From Breviolum minutum Mf 1.05b.01 (Eukaryota > Sar > Dinophyceae > Suessiales > Symbiodiniaceae): DNA of 64,000 nucleotides. Made by a program: the position numbers and the translations under genes. Under the pieces are notes generated by a model. That model made no database searches, was not told the origin of the DNA, and worked only from the letters and a program-made list of their open reading frames with translations. Each line of letters opens with the position of its first letter. Positions within the stretch are counted from its first letter, which is position 1. Shown here piece after piece: positions 19,508 to 29,577 of this stretch. Where the stretch lies: NCBI GenBank assembly GCA_000507305.1, contig DF241145.1:24080-88079 (forward strand), given 5' to 3'.

Positions 19508-19626
19508 GAATATATAAATGGCAGAACTTCGAAATGGGTAAATATATGGGGTGAAATTTTCACCTGTACTTTTATGGGGGTGAAATAACTCCATTTATAA
19601 CGGGGTTTTTGGGGCGCACCTTGTAG
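19508..19626 (+). mobile_element. Family A element
   Basis: ATATATAAATGGCAGAAC left part, GGGGTGAAATAACTCCATTT, TTTGGGGCGCACCTTGTAG right. Confidence 0.55.
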
Positions 19627-19787
19627 GGTATGATTTGCTGACTGAATTTGGAAAAACCCAAGAATTCGCAACCCATCCTGGAAGCGTGAAAAACGAATGG
19701 ATCCTAACTTTCTTGGGAAACATCCCAGTGAGCCAGTGAGCTTGCAAACCTGTCTTGCTTGATTCATACAAGGGATATACTTGGATG

Positions 19788-19913
19788 TCCATGGAAGTTA
19801 GTAACTAGTTAGTAAGTTGGGTTATTTCACCTATTGATTGGACTTACGACCTACTTATATTGGGGTTATAATCTAGTTACTAAGTACCATGGACATCCCA
19901 GTACAGTACTGGT
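19788..19913 (-). mobile_element. Family E TIR element
   Basis: TACTTGGATGTCCATGGAAG left; TACCATGGACATCCCAGTA right. Confidence 0.8.
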
Positions 19914-19954
19914 CAGCTTTATGTGGATTATGATGAGAAATTGTAAGGATCCAT

Positions 19955-20066
19955 CCCTAGGGATCCAATCACCGAACGTCAGATGATGATTGGGGTGTAT
20001 AATCACCTCCGAAACTCATAGTATTTAGGTTCCATTACCATTCTCAGAAGGTGATTGGATCCCCAG
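19955..20066 (-). mobile_element. Family N TIR element
   Basis: CCCTAGGGATCCAATCACC left; GAAGGTGATTGGATCCCCAG right. Confidence 0.8.
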
Positions 20067-20113
20067 TGCATAAGAACCAACTAACATAATGAAATGTAAC
20101 AGTTTTTTATTGC

Positions 20114-20446
20114 TCAAGCGTTTGTTGTATTTGAATGTTGTACTTCCGTTCGAAGTTCCCAAAAATGGGAACAGATGAAAACGAAAACGCTATTTTTGCC
20201 AGGAGAAGGCAAGAAGACAGTGCGTGAATTTATCTCAAGAAATGGCGGCCGGGCCAGTAGCATGTAACTGGAAGCCTCGCCTAAACCAGCACGTTGATGC
20301 ATGCTGCATGCTGTTGTACGTTCAAAATGTTTCTTATGTGACCCAATGAAGCACCTCTGAGTCTTTCCTGGACTTAAAGACCCATCAGATGGATTGCTAC
20401 AATATGACAATGTGTACAACCCCGACAACAAATGGCTGGAACCCAA
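20114..20446 (-). CDS. Candidate coding stretch, unknown
   Basis: A 111-codon minus-strand frame occupies a stretch free of repeat families, one of the longest here. It includes CSMHQRAGLGEASSYMLLA. No motif was recognised, and start and end are unverified. Confidence 0.22.
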   Translation of the reverse strand: MGSSHLLSGLYTLSYCSNPSDGSLSPGKTQRCFIGSHKKHFERTTACSMHQRAGLGEASSYMLLARPPFLEINSRTVFLPSPGKNSVFVFICSHFWELRTEVQHSNTTNA

Positions 20447-20533
20447 AAATTGGTGGTTTGGGTCGATGTTTCTTCTTTTCCGTTGGGGTTATGTTTAGTT
20501 TTCAGCCGTTAGTTTTCGGGCGGTGTATTAAAA

Positions 20534-20644
20534 AAAGTGGTTTCAAAGGTTTTATATTTTCACTTCTTCCTGGGAAAATGATCCAATTTGACGGTCATTG
20601 ACGGTCGCATATTTTTTCAGATGGTTTGGTTCAACCACCAACTT
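20534..20644 (+). mobile_element. Family B TIR element
   Basis: AAGTGGTTTCAAAGGTTTT left; GGTTCAACCACCAACTT right. A local duplication of GACGGTCATT / GACGGTCGCA lies in the middle. Confidence 0.65.
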
Positions 20645-20842
20645 GCAAGAAGAATCATTAAATCCACCAACAACGTGACGTTGTTGTACTTTTTTGTGTT
20701 TGTTGCAAACCAAAAAGGAGGAGTTCATAAAATTCAGACCATGGCGCCTATCAATTCGTCAAATGAGCCATGAAAAAAGGGTCCCTGGTTGTTGGTTGGG
20801 TACATAGGGGCATTGAATCGATTATTTCATGATTTCATGACA

Positions 20843-20920
20843 TAAGGATCCCGGATCCTATTAAACAACCAGGATTCAATGGAAAGTATAAAGTATCCGA
20901 GTTTTTTTTTTCGTGGCTCC
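20843..20920 (+). repeat. Family Q repeat
   Basis: GGATCCTATTAAACAACCAG, GATTCAATGGAAAGT, T tract, CGTGGCTCC. Confidence 0.6.
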
Positions 20921-21723
20921 ACTGGATTGAAAACCCCATTTGCTACGTCGTAACAGCAACGAAAGCATTACGTGGCTGGTGGCGTGCTGACATTTGGAAT
21001 TGCTGGAATGCCAAGAATCATACCACGGAAAGAGAAGGTGTCTATCCATTCAAAAAAAACATCAACTACTGTCAAAAACTCTGGGTTTCCGTTGACCTAG
21101 CAGGGTATGCAGGGTAGAGTACGCTACTAAATACTACTAAAGCCAGCCACTTCAGTCAACGGTTCTGAAAGATTCTTTATGAAATATCCCATGACTCATA
21201 TCCCTATAAACCGGATGTTATCCACGATTCATGGGAAAAAATGTTCCTTCACGCAAATTCACCAGGACGTCAGCAATCATAGGCTGGTTGGTACCTTTCT
21301 TTGTGTACCCTAGACATCGGACTGGCATAGCTCTACGTTCTTCGGCTTTCACCAGGATGCCTAGGAAGGATTTCATTTACCACACCCATGTTTGATATTG
21401 AAATCCTGCACAAAGTATTGTATATAAAAAAACATGTCATTTGATGGGATACATAACGATGAAAAGTAGGATAAAATAGGATGTTCTTCAGGATTTCAGT
21501 AAACTTGATTCATGTGAATTAAGAAGGGCCGCACCCCCCCCACCCCAATATTACCCCCCCAAGAAAGAAATATTCGACCTCAACAAGGGATTATGAAGCC
21601 AACCGTTGTTGTTTGTTGGTTTGTTGTGGACCCCTCAGATTCACCATTTTTTTGATATGTTTTGATGACCCAACCTTTGGATTGTATCAATCATCGATTC
21701 ACCTTTCTTTCTAAGGGAGCCAA
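20921..21723. other. Gene-free stretch
   Basis: No family repeat. C-rich runs occur at 21534-21560. No convincing frame. Confidence 0.35.
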
Positions 21724-21822
21724 TCAAACGAACCCAAACCCCAACGGACACGTTTCGCTTTGGACGTGAAAAAGTTTAAAAACGTCCCTCGACCCCAAGA
21801 CCCATGAAGTTCTTTGGGTCAT

Positions 21823-21872
<50 letters not shown>

Positions 21873-21939
21873 GGTATTTTCGCACACTTGGGGGTTTTAT
21901 CCGTGACCTTCCTTTTTCACGGAGTGAAGTTAATGACAT
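21724..21939 (-). CDS. Possible exon with polyglutamine tract
   Basis: The minus-strand frame reads through a microsatellite as 17 consecutive glutamines (CAA codons), flanked by basic (SLREKGRSRIKPPSVRKY) and mixed sequence. Using one codon only and lacking interruption, the tract looks like recent microsatellite growth. Whether it is translated is unknown. Confidence 0.22.
21823..21873 (+). repeat. (TTG)17 microsatellite
   Basis: Seventeen uninterrupted TTG units, CAA on the other strand. Confidence 0.95.
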
Positions 21940-22077
21940 TATAAGTTCAGCTCATCACTGGAAGAAGCTGGAGTAGGGTTGGGTTATACTCCATGTTTAC
22001 GGAATTTTAAGCCCAGTGACCCCTATACTATAGGTGTAAGTCAGGTTACAACTTATGACTCCATGTATTCTCCCCCC

Positions 22078-22139
22078 CACCCCCGTTATCCATTTCTACA
22101 ACCCCATTTACCTGTTTATTTTCGGCCATTTATAGGGAC
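22078..22139. mobile_element. Family A fragment
   Basis: 'ccccatttacctgtttattttcggccatttatagggaccc' matches an A half. Confidence 0.4.
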
Positions 22140-22322
22140 CCAAAAAATTTGGAAGAAGCTGGCAGAATTGGAATAGATGGGATCTACCACTGCTCGTGAC
22201 TGATTCGGCTGATTGGTCTTGCCTTCTTCGATGATCAGTTTGTAAAGAACATCGATGGAAGATAAAACGTGCGTAGTCCAGTTGAGCAGCAGTTGGCTTG
22301 AGCCGCCGGTGGATGAAACCAT
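22140..22322 (-). CDS. Candidate exon, unknown
   Basis: A minus-strand frame with good protein-like composition (VLSSIDVLYKLIIEEGKTN) runs up to an A fragment at its 3' end. No domain was recognised. Confidence 0.28.
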
Positions 22323-22470
22323 ATGAAACCGGTGGCGGTTTTCGGTTGTTTCTCATGGTTTTTAGTAAGTTGGTGATGTTGGAAGAGAGGGAAGTGGATT
22401 TGAGCAAGAAGTTGTTTTGATGTTTGCATCCTGAAATGCTTTTTGTTTGGGAATGTCCTTCATGTATCAT

Positions 22471-22568
22471 CCAGAGGATCCATCTGTGGTATATTTACCT
22501 ACCAAAATGGTATCATTTGCTTGATTTGTGTTGTAGTTAATGTAGGTAATACATACCATTCCTTTGGA
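22471..22568. mobile_element. Family F TIR element
   Basis: AGAGGATCCATCTGTGGTAT left; TAGGTAATACATACCATTCC right. Confidence 0.55.
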
Positions 22569-22594
22569 CCCCAAATCTATGAAATACCAAGCCC

Positions 22595-22692
22595 TTACCA
22601 TCCATGTATGGTATATTTACCTACATTTGGTTGCTTTTAATGGTAAAATATGGTAAATGTAGGTAAATATACCATACATGGATGGTATGGGA
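22595..22692. mobile_element. Family F TIR element
   Basis: TTACCATCCATGTATGGTAT and ATACCATACATGGATGGTAT are near-perfect arms. Confidence 0.85.
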
Positions 22693-22967
22693 AGGAATTA
22701 AGCCCTTAACTAATATGAGTTTTACGTTAGGTTATGTCCTCCATGATGTAAACCCCTTCAAGCTCCAGGCTGCATCTCCCGAAATGGATGTCGAACCAAC
22801 TACCCTTCCGAAAACAAACATGGGAGTTATGGGCACCTACTTATGAGTATATAGTAGGGGCCTATACCTTGTATGAAGCTTCACAATCTGAGAGAGGCTG
22901 ACGAGCTTGTGCATTTTTTTTATTATCCATCCCCAGGCATCATACCTATACGGTATATCCATTCCCT

Positions 22968-23110
22968 ACTTGGAGGATCATCCCACTTAGTAAGTGGTTA
23001 GTAACCCCCATTTACAGCCCATTTAAGCCATTTGGAAGGGAAATAAGTGAATTTAGGGGACTTACTAACCATGGCTTTTAACCACTTACTAACTGGGATG
23101 ATCCTCCAAG
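22968..23110 (+). mobile_element. Family C TIR element
   Basis: TACTTGGAGGATCATCCCAC left; TGGGATGATCCTCCAAG right. It has no D insertion and so serves as an uninterrupted reference for C. Confidence 0.85.
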
Positions 23111-23215
23111 AGAGGATTGGAGTTTTTTTCAACCCCCCCAAAAAAAAATCAATCTCCCGGAGGTTCAGCTTTTACTTGCAGAACCATCCGTTCGGACTTG
23201 TAGTTATAGGATAAC

Positions 23216-23321
23216 ACCTCCGTTAAAAGCCATTTAGGTCATTTGGAAGGGGAAGCTTTGGGGGACTTAGGATCACCAAAGTGGCCAACTATTTAGAAGT
23301 CCTGGGATGATCCTCCAAGTA
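23216..23321 (+). mobile_element. Family C element, left end lost
   Basis: GCCATTTAGGTCATTTGGAA and TGGGATGATCCTCCAAGTA. The right end abuts the next A element. Confidence 0.55.
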
Positions 23322-23455
23322 CGAGGTGGGCCCACAAAAACCAGCTAGCTATAAGTGGAGCTATACAAAACCCCTATAAGTAGGGCGAAAATTCACCCCA
23401 GTTGACCATTCAAACGGCCGTTTACACATGTTATACAGCCATTTATCATGGCGTG
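23322..23455 (+). mobile_element. Family A element, right end lost
   Basis: ACGAG|GTGGGCCCACAAAAAC left, with typical interior blocks. No CACCTTGTAG terminus was found. Confidence 0.55.
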
Positions 23456-23939
23456 AAATGACAAGCAGCCAATCAGCCTGTTTTTTTTTCGTGGGGAAAA
23501 AGGGTCAGTGTCTAAAACAGATTTTGTCTTACTTTTCATTTTACTGATTCGTTAAATGTCTACATTTTTATAATGGTTTGTTTGAAGACCCTGGTTTAAC
23601 TCAGTTGTACCGGCCCTGTTATATAAAATGATCTCAAACCCACAGGATTTGGTTCTTCTGCTTCCCTGTAAAGAACGGAAACAATTTGAAAACATAACAT
23701 GTTGCTGCGTCATTTGCTCAACTAGGGAGTTCATTTGATGGTGGTTGAAAGCTGCCACATGGGTGTGTGAGAAAGCACAATAGACTCAAGGAAAGCACAA
23801 CAAAAGCAAGGAACTACTTCTTTCATGTCTTCATGGGATGTTAGAGCGAAATTGCGGTACCTAGCATCTGGAGTTGTTGGATTGTAACATATGAATACTG
23901 CAGTCACCCAGAAACCATGGCAAGAGGAGGCTTTCAAGC

Positions 23940-24010
23940 TATAGGATCCATGCATGATAAAACGTACCTATATTTGGCCCAGGTTTTATGGTAACTGGAG
24001 GTAAACCAAA
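23940..24010. mobile_element. Family F fragment
   Basis: CTATAGGATCCATGCATG, then TTTTATGGTAACTGGAGG; incomplete. Confidence 0.3.
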
Positions 24011-24025
24011 ACCCATGCGCAGTCC

Positions 24026-24178
24026 ACTTGGAGGATCGTCCTAGTTAGTAAGTACTTCGTAGCTGTAAGCCCCCATTTGAAAAGCCATGAAACGGCCATT
24101 TGGATCCACTTGGAAGGGGAACGTTTCCCTACTTAGGGGACTCATTAGGCCGCATGGTTCTTATCCTCATCCTCCAAG
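24026..24178 (+). mobile_element. Family C TIR element
   Basis: ACTTGGAGGATCGTCCTAG left; CTCATCCTCCAAG right. Confidence 0.7.
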
Positions 24179-24298
24179 CACCATCTCACCGTCACCGGTG
24201 AAACCGTCCGGAAATTACACGACATGACGACCGGGGGCACTGGGGTTGACCTATCGATCCTTTAAGAATCCAAAGCCATTTGGAACGATGAGAAAAGG

Positions 24299-24411
24299 AT
24301 GTTTTCCAAAAATAGTGGGGTTTTACCCCAAAATCATCCATTAAGAAAATAGGGTTGTCCATTATTTTTCACCATCCATTTTGGGGTGTACCTTTATTTT
24401 TGGAAACACCC
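24299..24411 (+). mobile_element. Family K TIR element
   Basis: ATGTTTTCCAAAAATAGTGG left; TTATTTTTGGAAACACCC right. Confidence 0.75.
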
Positions 24412-24500
24412 TTATTTGGTTCCCTGGTTGTTGAGGGGATGATGAAATCCTACCCTATTTGTATATAGAGATTATATAATAATTTAATAAACCATTAAGT

Positions 24501-24530
24501 AAGGATCCCTATTAAACAACCAGGATTCAA
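24501..24530 (+). repeat. Family Q fragment
   Basis: AAGGATCCCTATTAAACAAC and CAGGATTCAA only, interrupted by F sequence. Confidence 0.5.
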
Positions 24531-24585
24531 TCCCATAGGATCCATGTATGATTATACATATTTACCTACATGACTATATAAACCA
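24531..24585. mobile_element. Family F left half
   Basis: CCCATAGGATCCATGTATG and ATTTACCTACATG; no right arm. Confidence 0.45.
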
Positions 24586-24589
24586 ACCA

Positions 24590-24714
24590 GGATTAAATGG
24601 AATGTCAGATTTTGTTGGGATTCCAATCCCATCCTCAAGTCGGATGTTAGATGTATTCCCTTTCTGCCTTGGGAGGGTTTTTCGTTATCCAAAATCAATC
24701 CAGTCTGTTAACAA
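24590..24714 (+). CDS. Candidate exon, unknown
   Basis: An open, protein-like frame (NGMSDFVGIPIPSSSRMLDV) ends at AACAAG|GTTGC, where family R begins. This is a donor-like junction in phase 0. No domain was recognised. Confidence 0.3.
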
Positions 24715-24949
24715 GGTTGCAGAGTTGTCCCCTATACATATGAGAACCCACAACCTTCATTTTAGTGGTTATGACCCATATATTGAGGTCCTAAAACCTA
24801 CCTTTTTCATGGGTTTTGGGGTCCAAAGGTACATCCGGAATACATTTTCGGAAATAAAAAACCGCCACTACTATGGTACCGATTGGGATCTAAATATTGG
24901 TGAAAACCAGGGTTTGGCGCTTTGATTCAGGGCCAAATCTACAACCCTG
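24715..24949 (+). mobile_element. Family R element split by D
   Basis: GGTTGCAGAGTTGTCCCC left; GATTCAGGGCCAAATCTAC and AACCCTG right. Confidence 0.65.
24740..24841 (+). mobile_element. Family D nested in R with 4-bp duplication
   Basis: Flanked by ACAT at 24736-24739 and 24842-24845. The interrupted R sequence rejoins as in the other R copies (CTATACATTTTCGG at 50 kb). Confidence 0.7.
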
Positions 24950-25164
24950 TGTTAGCACGACAAGTTTTCTTGTTGCAGCAATTTAGGGGCACATATGAAA
25001 GTGCAGATCAAAAACCAATCAAGTCCTTTGTGCAGAGTTTGGAGTTGTCGGTTCGCGCGGGTGGTTTCAAGAAGATACGGTTTCAAATAAATTTCACCAC
25101 CATGAATCTGGGCCGTGAGTGGTGGGTGAGCATCACCAAATCGGCCTTGATTTCGGTTGGTTGA
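24950..25164 (+). CDS. Candidate exon, unknown
   Basis: Open frame after the R element: LARQVFLLQQFRGTYESAD, continuing basic and aromatic (GGFKKIRFQINFTTMNLG) to a stop at 25162. It is protein-like without a recognised domain. The frame differs from the segment before R, so R would need to be spliced at an acceptor I could not fix. Confidence 0.3.
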
Positions 25165-25542
25165 AACCGATGTGAAGTTGAACATACTTATCAAACAGGT
25201 TTCCAAAATGATCGCATCGAAATGATTTGACTTAACAATTCGTAGCTGAAATTGGTTTCATCGTTTCCGAAACCAGGGCTTGAAACCACCCGTTTGCATG
25301 GAGATTGTGACTCCTTAAATTAAGCTTAGGGTATGCCTAAGCGCTGTCACAGTGGGTAAATCAATGTAAATCATCTATTCATTTTGTGTGAAAGGAACCC
25401 TATCAAATCTATTATATAACTTTATATAACCTTTATTAACCTTTACTATCCGCTGATTGCAGTGTTTCGGCAGGACCCCAAATAGAGCTTCCATACATCT
25501 GACTTTTAGAGTTTGAAGGTTGCCGAGTGGATGGCCGCTTCA

Positions 25543-25559
25543 GGCCATTCCGAATGGCC
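25543..25559. repeat. Perfect 8-bp-stem hairpin
   Basis: GGCCATTC-C-GAATGGCC. Confidence 0.7.
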
Positions 25560-25576
25560 ATTCCGACAGTTTTTTT

Positions 25577-25601
25577 GGAAAGTGCCTCAAGGGCACTTTC
25601 C
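25577..25601. repeat. Perfect 10-bp-stem hairpin
   Basis: GGAAAGTGCC and GGCACTTTCC separated by TCAAG, preceded by a run of T. Confidence 0.75.
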
Positions 25602-25957
25602 TCCAACTTGACACCGGACTTTGCATAAACTCCTGGGGCAAATTATAACGACCAAACTTACGCCGGTTGGGAATCCTTTAAATGCTTTTTTTTTTAAGTA
25701 AGGGAAATTCTCTCCCAAAATCCCCCGAAACATTCAGGTTTAGGAATTATACTAATTTGCCCAGATGAAACTTGGAAGAGTCGGCAAAGATGATCGATTT
25801 GAATGGATGGTTCAACACTGTTTTTTTTTTAATGTCGATGCATGTCCCTGTTTCCAGAGAGGGGTGAAATGATGAAACTAACAAAAATCACCGCGAAACT
25901 TCAGAGCTTACAATTGATCAATCTTAACTTTGTTTATTGAGTTTTCTTCACTTGATA
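25602..25957. other. Gene-free stretch
   Basis: T-rich runs only. Confidence 0.35.
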
Positions 25958-26064
25958 TGGGTGTTTCCAAAAATAGGGATACCCCCAAATCATCAATTCT
26001 AATAGGGTTTTCCCATATAAACAATCCATTGTGGGGGCCTACCCCTATTTTTGGAAACACCCAT
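25958..26064 (+). mobile_element. Family K TIR element
   Basis: GGGTGTTTCCAAAAATAGGG left; CCCTATTTTTGGAAACACCC right: a perfect 20-bp TIR. Confidence 0.85.
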
Positions 26065-26261
26065 ATTCAAATATGGCCTAATTCGCCTGTTTTTTTTTGA
26101 CATCCCGATCGCGAATTCTGTAATATAGATGACCTTGTGGAATGTTCATGAAAAGTTTCCTCACAGGATTCACGGGACTGGTATGGACTGGTTTTGTTTC
26201 AATATAAATATATATAGGGCCCAGCTTTTTTTTGACCCCCCCCTGCTTTTTTCTGACCCCC

Positions 26262-26282
26262 CATATATATATATATATATAC
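26262..26282. repeat. (TA)n microsatellite
   Basis: About ten TA units after a duplicated 'cttttttctgacccccc' block. Confidence 0.8.
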
Positions 26283-26632
26283 CTGGACCTTCCAAAGGGT
26301 GCCAAATGGTTTTAAGGGGTGTCAATAAACCATCCCTTAGGGCGTATATGAATTTTAGATATATTATACTTATCATCAAAATATATCAAAATCAATCATC
26401 ATGTAACAAAGTGTACTTTTTTAAATGTGCCAAAGTCCCATGCATCCTGGTGCTAGGGTAACTCTTACCATAGATAAACATCAACCATCCATGGGATTGG
26501 GAGGTAAATCTACCATGGAGGGCCTGGAAATCAGCGAAATCAGCGTCCCATCGAAGGTAAACAACCTTTTTTTCCATCAGCGTGAACAAAACTCAGCATT
26601 TTATACGGCCAGCAGAGGAGTTGTTCATGCCA

Positions 26633-26729
26633 TCCATGGGAACCCACGCTTCCCGCATTTTTAGTGGTTATGACCCATATATTGAGGTCCTAAAACCTAC
26701 CTTTTTCATGGTTTTAGGGGTCCAAAGGA
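26633..26729 (+). mobile_element. Family D element
   Basis: CCATGGGAACCCACGCTTC left; TTAGGGGTCCAAAGG right. Confidence 0.65.
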
Positions 26730-26954
26730 TTTTAAACATTCGAAGAACACAAAAACACATGGGAAGTTTTTGACGTTGGAAGCATGCCCTCAAAATCCTG
26801 GCGACGCACCAAAAGTGAGAATGGTAAACCATGGAACCTAAAGGACCGCCCTCCGTTTCGGAGGTAATTGGACACCCAAATCAATATCTGAGAGTGTGAC
26901 GGTTGACTTCTAGCGCAGGGTATTTCTTTGCACAGAAAAAGGATGGGTTGGATC

Positions 26955-27038
26955 CCTACAATGGGGCACCATGGAAACCCACAACCCTCATTTTTAGTGG
27001 TTTTTTTGGGGTCTTTAAAGGCAGTGTGTTCCAAAATT
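26955..27038 (+). mobile_element. Family D, internally deleted
   Basis: CACCATGGAAACCCACAACC, TTTTTAGTGG, then directly GGGGTCTTTAAAGG. Confidence 0.5.
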
Positions 27039-27129
27039 TGCATCCAAAACCATATTAGACCGAGCCAAAGTAACAAAAAAACAAGCGCGAAAAAATCATT
27101 TTGTTCGACTCTGCAAGTTTGCGGATTTT

Positions 27130-27420
27130 ATGCGGTTCCTGTTCCCGAGCTCCCGGATCCGGATCATTTCCAGGCTCCCCCTTTTTGAAGGGGGGAAGAA
27201 ATTTGAATCACCCATGAAAAGCGTATTGAAAATCACCCGTGCGGATGACACGTATGAGGGCACACTTTCTAAGTCCTCTATGGGTGATTTCAACTGCTTC
27301 ATTCTGAATGAGATGGTCGATAGCAAATGTCCAGGTGTGTGCATCAACGAGGAAATCGGGTCATCTTATAACTTGAAAAAATGTGGTTTGGAAAGGAACC
27401 AAACAAAAAAAAACAATAAT
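27130..27420 (+). CDS. Candidate exon, unknown
   Basis: A 97-codon open stretch with balanced composition (KSVLKITRADDTYEGTLSKS) continues to the very edge of an H element at 27421. The same frame opens again behind it. No domain was recognised. Confidence 0.35.
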
Positions 27421-27525
27421 TACCCCCTGGAAGTTTAACATAGCCCCTGAAAATATACCATCCCAAAAGGAAAGTAGTCTTCCAACCATCATTTTTCAGG
27501 GGCTATGTTAAACTTCGGGAGGGTA
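27421..27525 (+). mobile_element. Family H TIR element
   Basis: TACCCCCTGGAAGTTTAACA left; TGTTAAACTTCGGGAGGGTA right; AGCCCCTGAAAATATACC inside. It separates two protein-like frames. Confidence 0.8.
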
Positions 27526-27726
27526 TTGTCGGTGAATTCATATTTCCTTTACAAACAGATGGTATCCAGACTAAACACCTCTAAAAATTCAGGTGTCAGG
27601 TGGTGGTGTGTTGAGCCTAGGCCTTTGAGATTTTCCGAAAACGAACTTCTTAAGCCTCAACATGTTCGGAACCTACATGGCTTCATTTTGTTTGATCTTT
27701 GTTTGAGGGGTTACAAGATGATATGA
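27526..27726 (+). CDS. Candidate exon, unknown
   Basis: The frame behind the H element (NSYFLYKQMVSRLNTSKNSG) ends at a stop at 27724-27726 and looks like a terminal exon. It is in the same frame as 27130-27420. Confidence 0.33.
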   Translation: MSVNSYFLYKQMVSRLNTSKNSGVRWWCVEPRPLRFSENELLKPQHVRNLHGFILFDLCLRGYKMI

Positions 27727-27996
27727 TACAACCTATTATCTTAAAGCTCACAACCTTGAATTTGATGGGTTTTTTGGGCTTCCAAAGGGAGTTTTAACTC
27801 TTCTAAAACATCGCCAAAAAATGATGAAAGGCCCAGATCTCATTCTAATGAAAACTGCCTGCAAATTGCTGTGATTCCCGTGACCATTTTGCCGAACTTT
27901 TATTCATCTCATCCTGCAGCCTTTGAAAGTGTAAAAACACATGAAGCCGCGCTGAACATGTGGATGTCGGGTTGATTTTGTTTGTGCCAAATCAAA

Positions 27997-28144
27997 TAGG
28001 ATTCATGTATGGTATATTCCCTTACCCATAACATCCATGTATGGTATATTTACCTACATTTGGTTGATTTTTATGGTAAATGTAGGGAAATATACCATAC
28101 ATGGATCCTATGGGATTAGGATTCATGTATGGTATATTCCCTTA
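27997..28144. mobile_element. Family F element between 28-bp direct repeats
   Basis: The F hairpin lies at 28025-28114. Identical 28-bp copies at 27997-28024 and 28117-28144 (containing ATTCATGTATGGTATATTCC) flank it. These look like a second F left half, duplicated. Confidence 0.75.
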
Positions 28145-28309
28145 TGCTCCCTGCTCCCTTCTGCCAGTGGTCTTGGAGTGGGTCTTGGGTGCTTAAGCAG
28201 CTTCTCACGTGGTATTTGGAAGCACTAGGGATCATACACATACATATACTAGAATTAAAAATCAATCAGATGCGGGTCAATATGTATATACCCTGTTCTT
28301 TTTAGGAGT

Positions 28310-28384
28310 TATGACTCATGACTCATGATTCTCATATTTGAGGTCTAAAACCTGCATGTTTGATGGTTTTGGAGTCCAAAGGTC
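28310..28384 (+). mobile_element. Family D fragment
   Basis: ATATTTGAGGTCTAAAACC, TTTTGGAGTCCAAAGG. Confidence 0.45.
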
Positions 28385-28469
28385 CATAATAGATATACCA
28401 TACATGGATCCTCTTGGATTTAATCTATAAATAGAAGCAATCCCTAAATTTTAAATGATCTAGTATAAA

Positions 28470-28586
28470 CCCTAAGCATCCAGGTATGTCCTAAGAAAGG
28501 GATTGACCCTACAATCCTATGACGTGGGGATGGGATGAAGGGACCATCAAACCTACTCGATCCGGGAAGGGTATGGATCCTTAGGG
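28470..28586 (-). mobile_element. Family I element, reversed
   Basis: ACCCTAAGCATCCAGGTATG left; GGTATGGATCCTTAGGG right. Confidence 0.7.
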
Positions 28587-28769
28587 AAATAAAACCAATC
28601 CCTACATTAAAAAGCGCAAAAACTCACAGTGATGAAGCTCATCTGTGCACGCAAGAGGTACTGTAGCACTGTTTTTTTTGGTGGGTTTACAGCATCAAAT
28701 TGCGGAAGTTTTTCAGAGTCTTTGATTGGTAGGGTTTTTGGTGAAACACACATGATTTGAACAAACATG

Positions 28770-28860
28770 ATATTCCCCTGAAAATCAACGGTTGGAAGAT
28801 GTATTCCCTACTGAAATAGTTCCTTTTGGGGGGACATTTCATTTTTTGGGGCTGTAACAT
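28770..28860 (-). mobile_element. Family H fragment, reversed
   Basis: TTCCCCTGAAAATCAACGG, GGTTGGAAGATG, TCCTTTTGGGG; the ends are weak. Confidence 0.4.
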
Positions 28861-29024
28861 GCTCTATATATCTAATGAAGTTTTAGCCTTTCAAGTCCAG
28901 GAATCTGCTTAGGATGATGGAATCTAGTTCAAAATTCCCGACCAATTTGCAAAGTTTGGTCACAACAGGACTGTTTTTTTGTGTTTTATTGTTTCAGGGC
29001 AACATCATTTAGTTTGGAGGGGTT

Positions 29025-29132
29025 TCTAGGTGGTTTCAAAATATGTTTTTGATTTTTACCCTAATCCTTGTTGACATGGAATCCAATTTGACTTGCGCAC
29101 ATTTTTCAAACGGGTGGTCCAACCACCAACTA
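29025..29132 (+). mobile_element. Family B TIR element
   Basis: TCTAG|GTGGTTTCAAAATATG left; TGGTCCAACCACCAACTA right. Confidence 0.75.
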
Positions 29133-29138
29133 TGTCTG

Positions 29139-29205
29139 ATGTCCCAGGAAGTTAGTAAAAGGTTGGTAAATGGTTTATAACCCCAATATATATATATATA
29201 TATTA
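29139..29205. mobile_element. Family E half with (TA)n
   Basis: TGTCCCAGGAAGTTAGTAAA and TTTATAACCCCAATAT, ending in about ten TA units (29182-29202). Confidence 0.45.
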
Positions 29206-29369
29206 GCATATTTAAAAGTAGGATACCATCAGTTTACATCATTTGACCAACCATTTTTTTCCGAACTTCTACGTAGTGACATCCTTCAGTGACCATTTTT
29301 CTGGACGGATCGATTTTTGCTGGGAACCTAAACTGAAGGCAGTTTCAAAAAAGTGGCCTTAAAGAAAGG

Positions 29370-29504
29370 TTACTGGGGTGTCCATGGAAGTCATCGTAAC
29401 TAGTTAATAAGTTGGATTATTTCACCTATTTAGGGGACTTACAACCTACCTACTTATATTGGGGTTAGGACATCCAGTTACTAAGTACCATGGACATCCT
29501 AGTA
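29370..29504 (-). mobile_element. Family E TIR element
   Basis: TACTGGGGTGTCCATGGAAG left; ACCATGGACATCCTAGTA right. Confidence 0.8.
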
Positions 29505-29577
29505 GTGGTTGATGAATAGATATTTTTTTCGTTTTGGCCTCAGATAGTAGCCCCTAGTCTTCCAAATAGCCACTTTT

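Noticed and set aside
26078..26461. Overlapping frames rich in Y and I
   Set aside because: Produced by TA microsatellite and C/T-rich repeat sequence.
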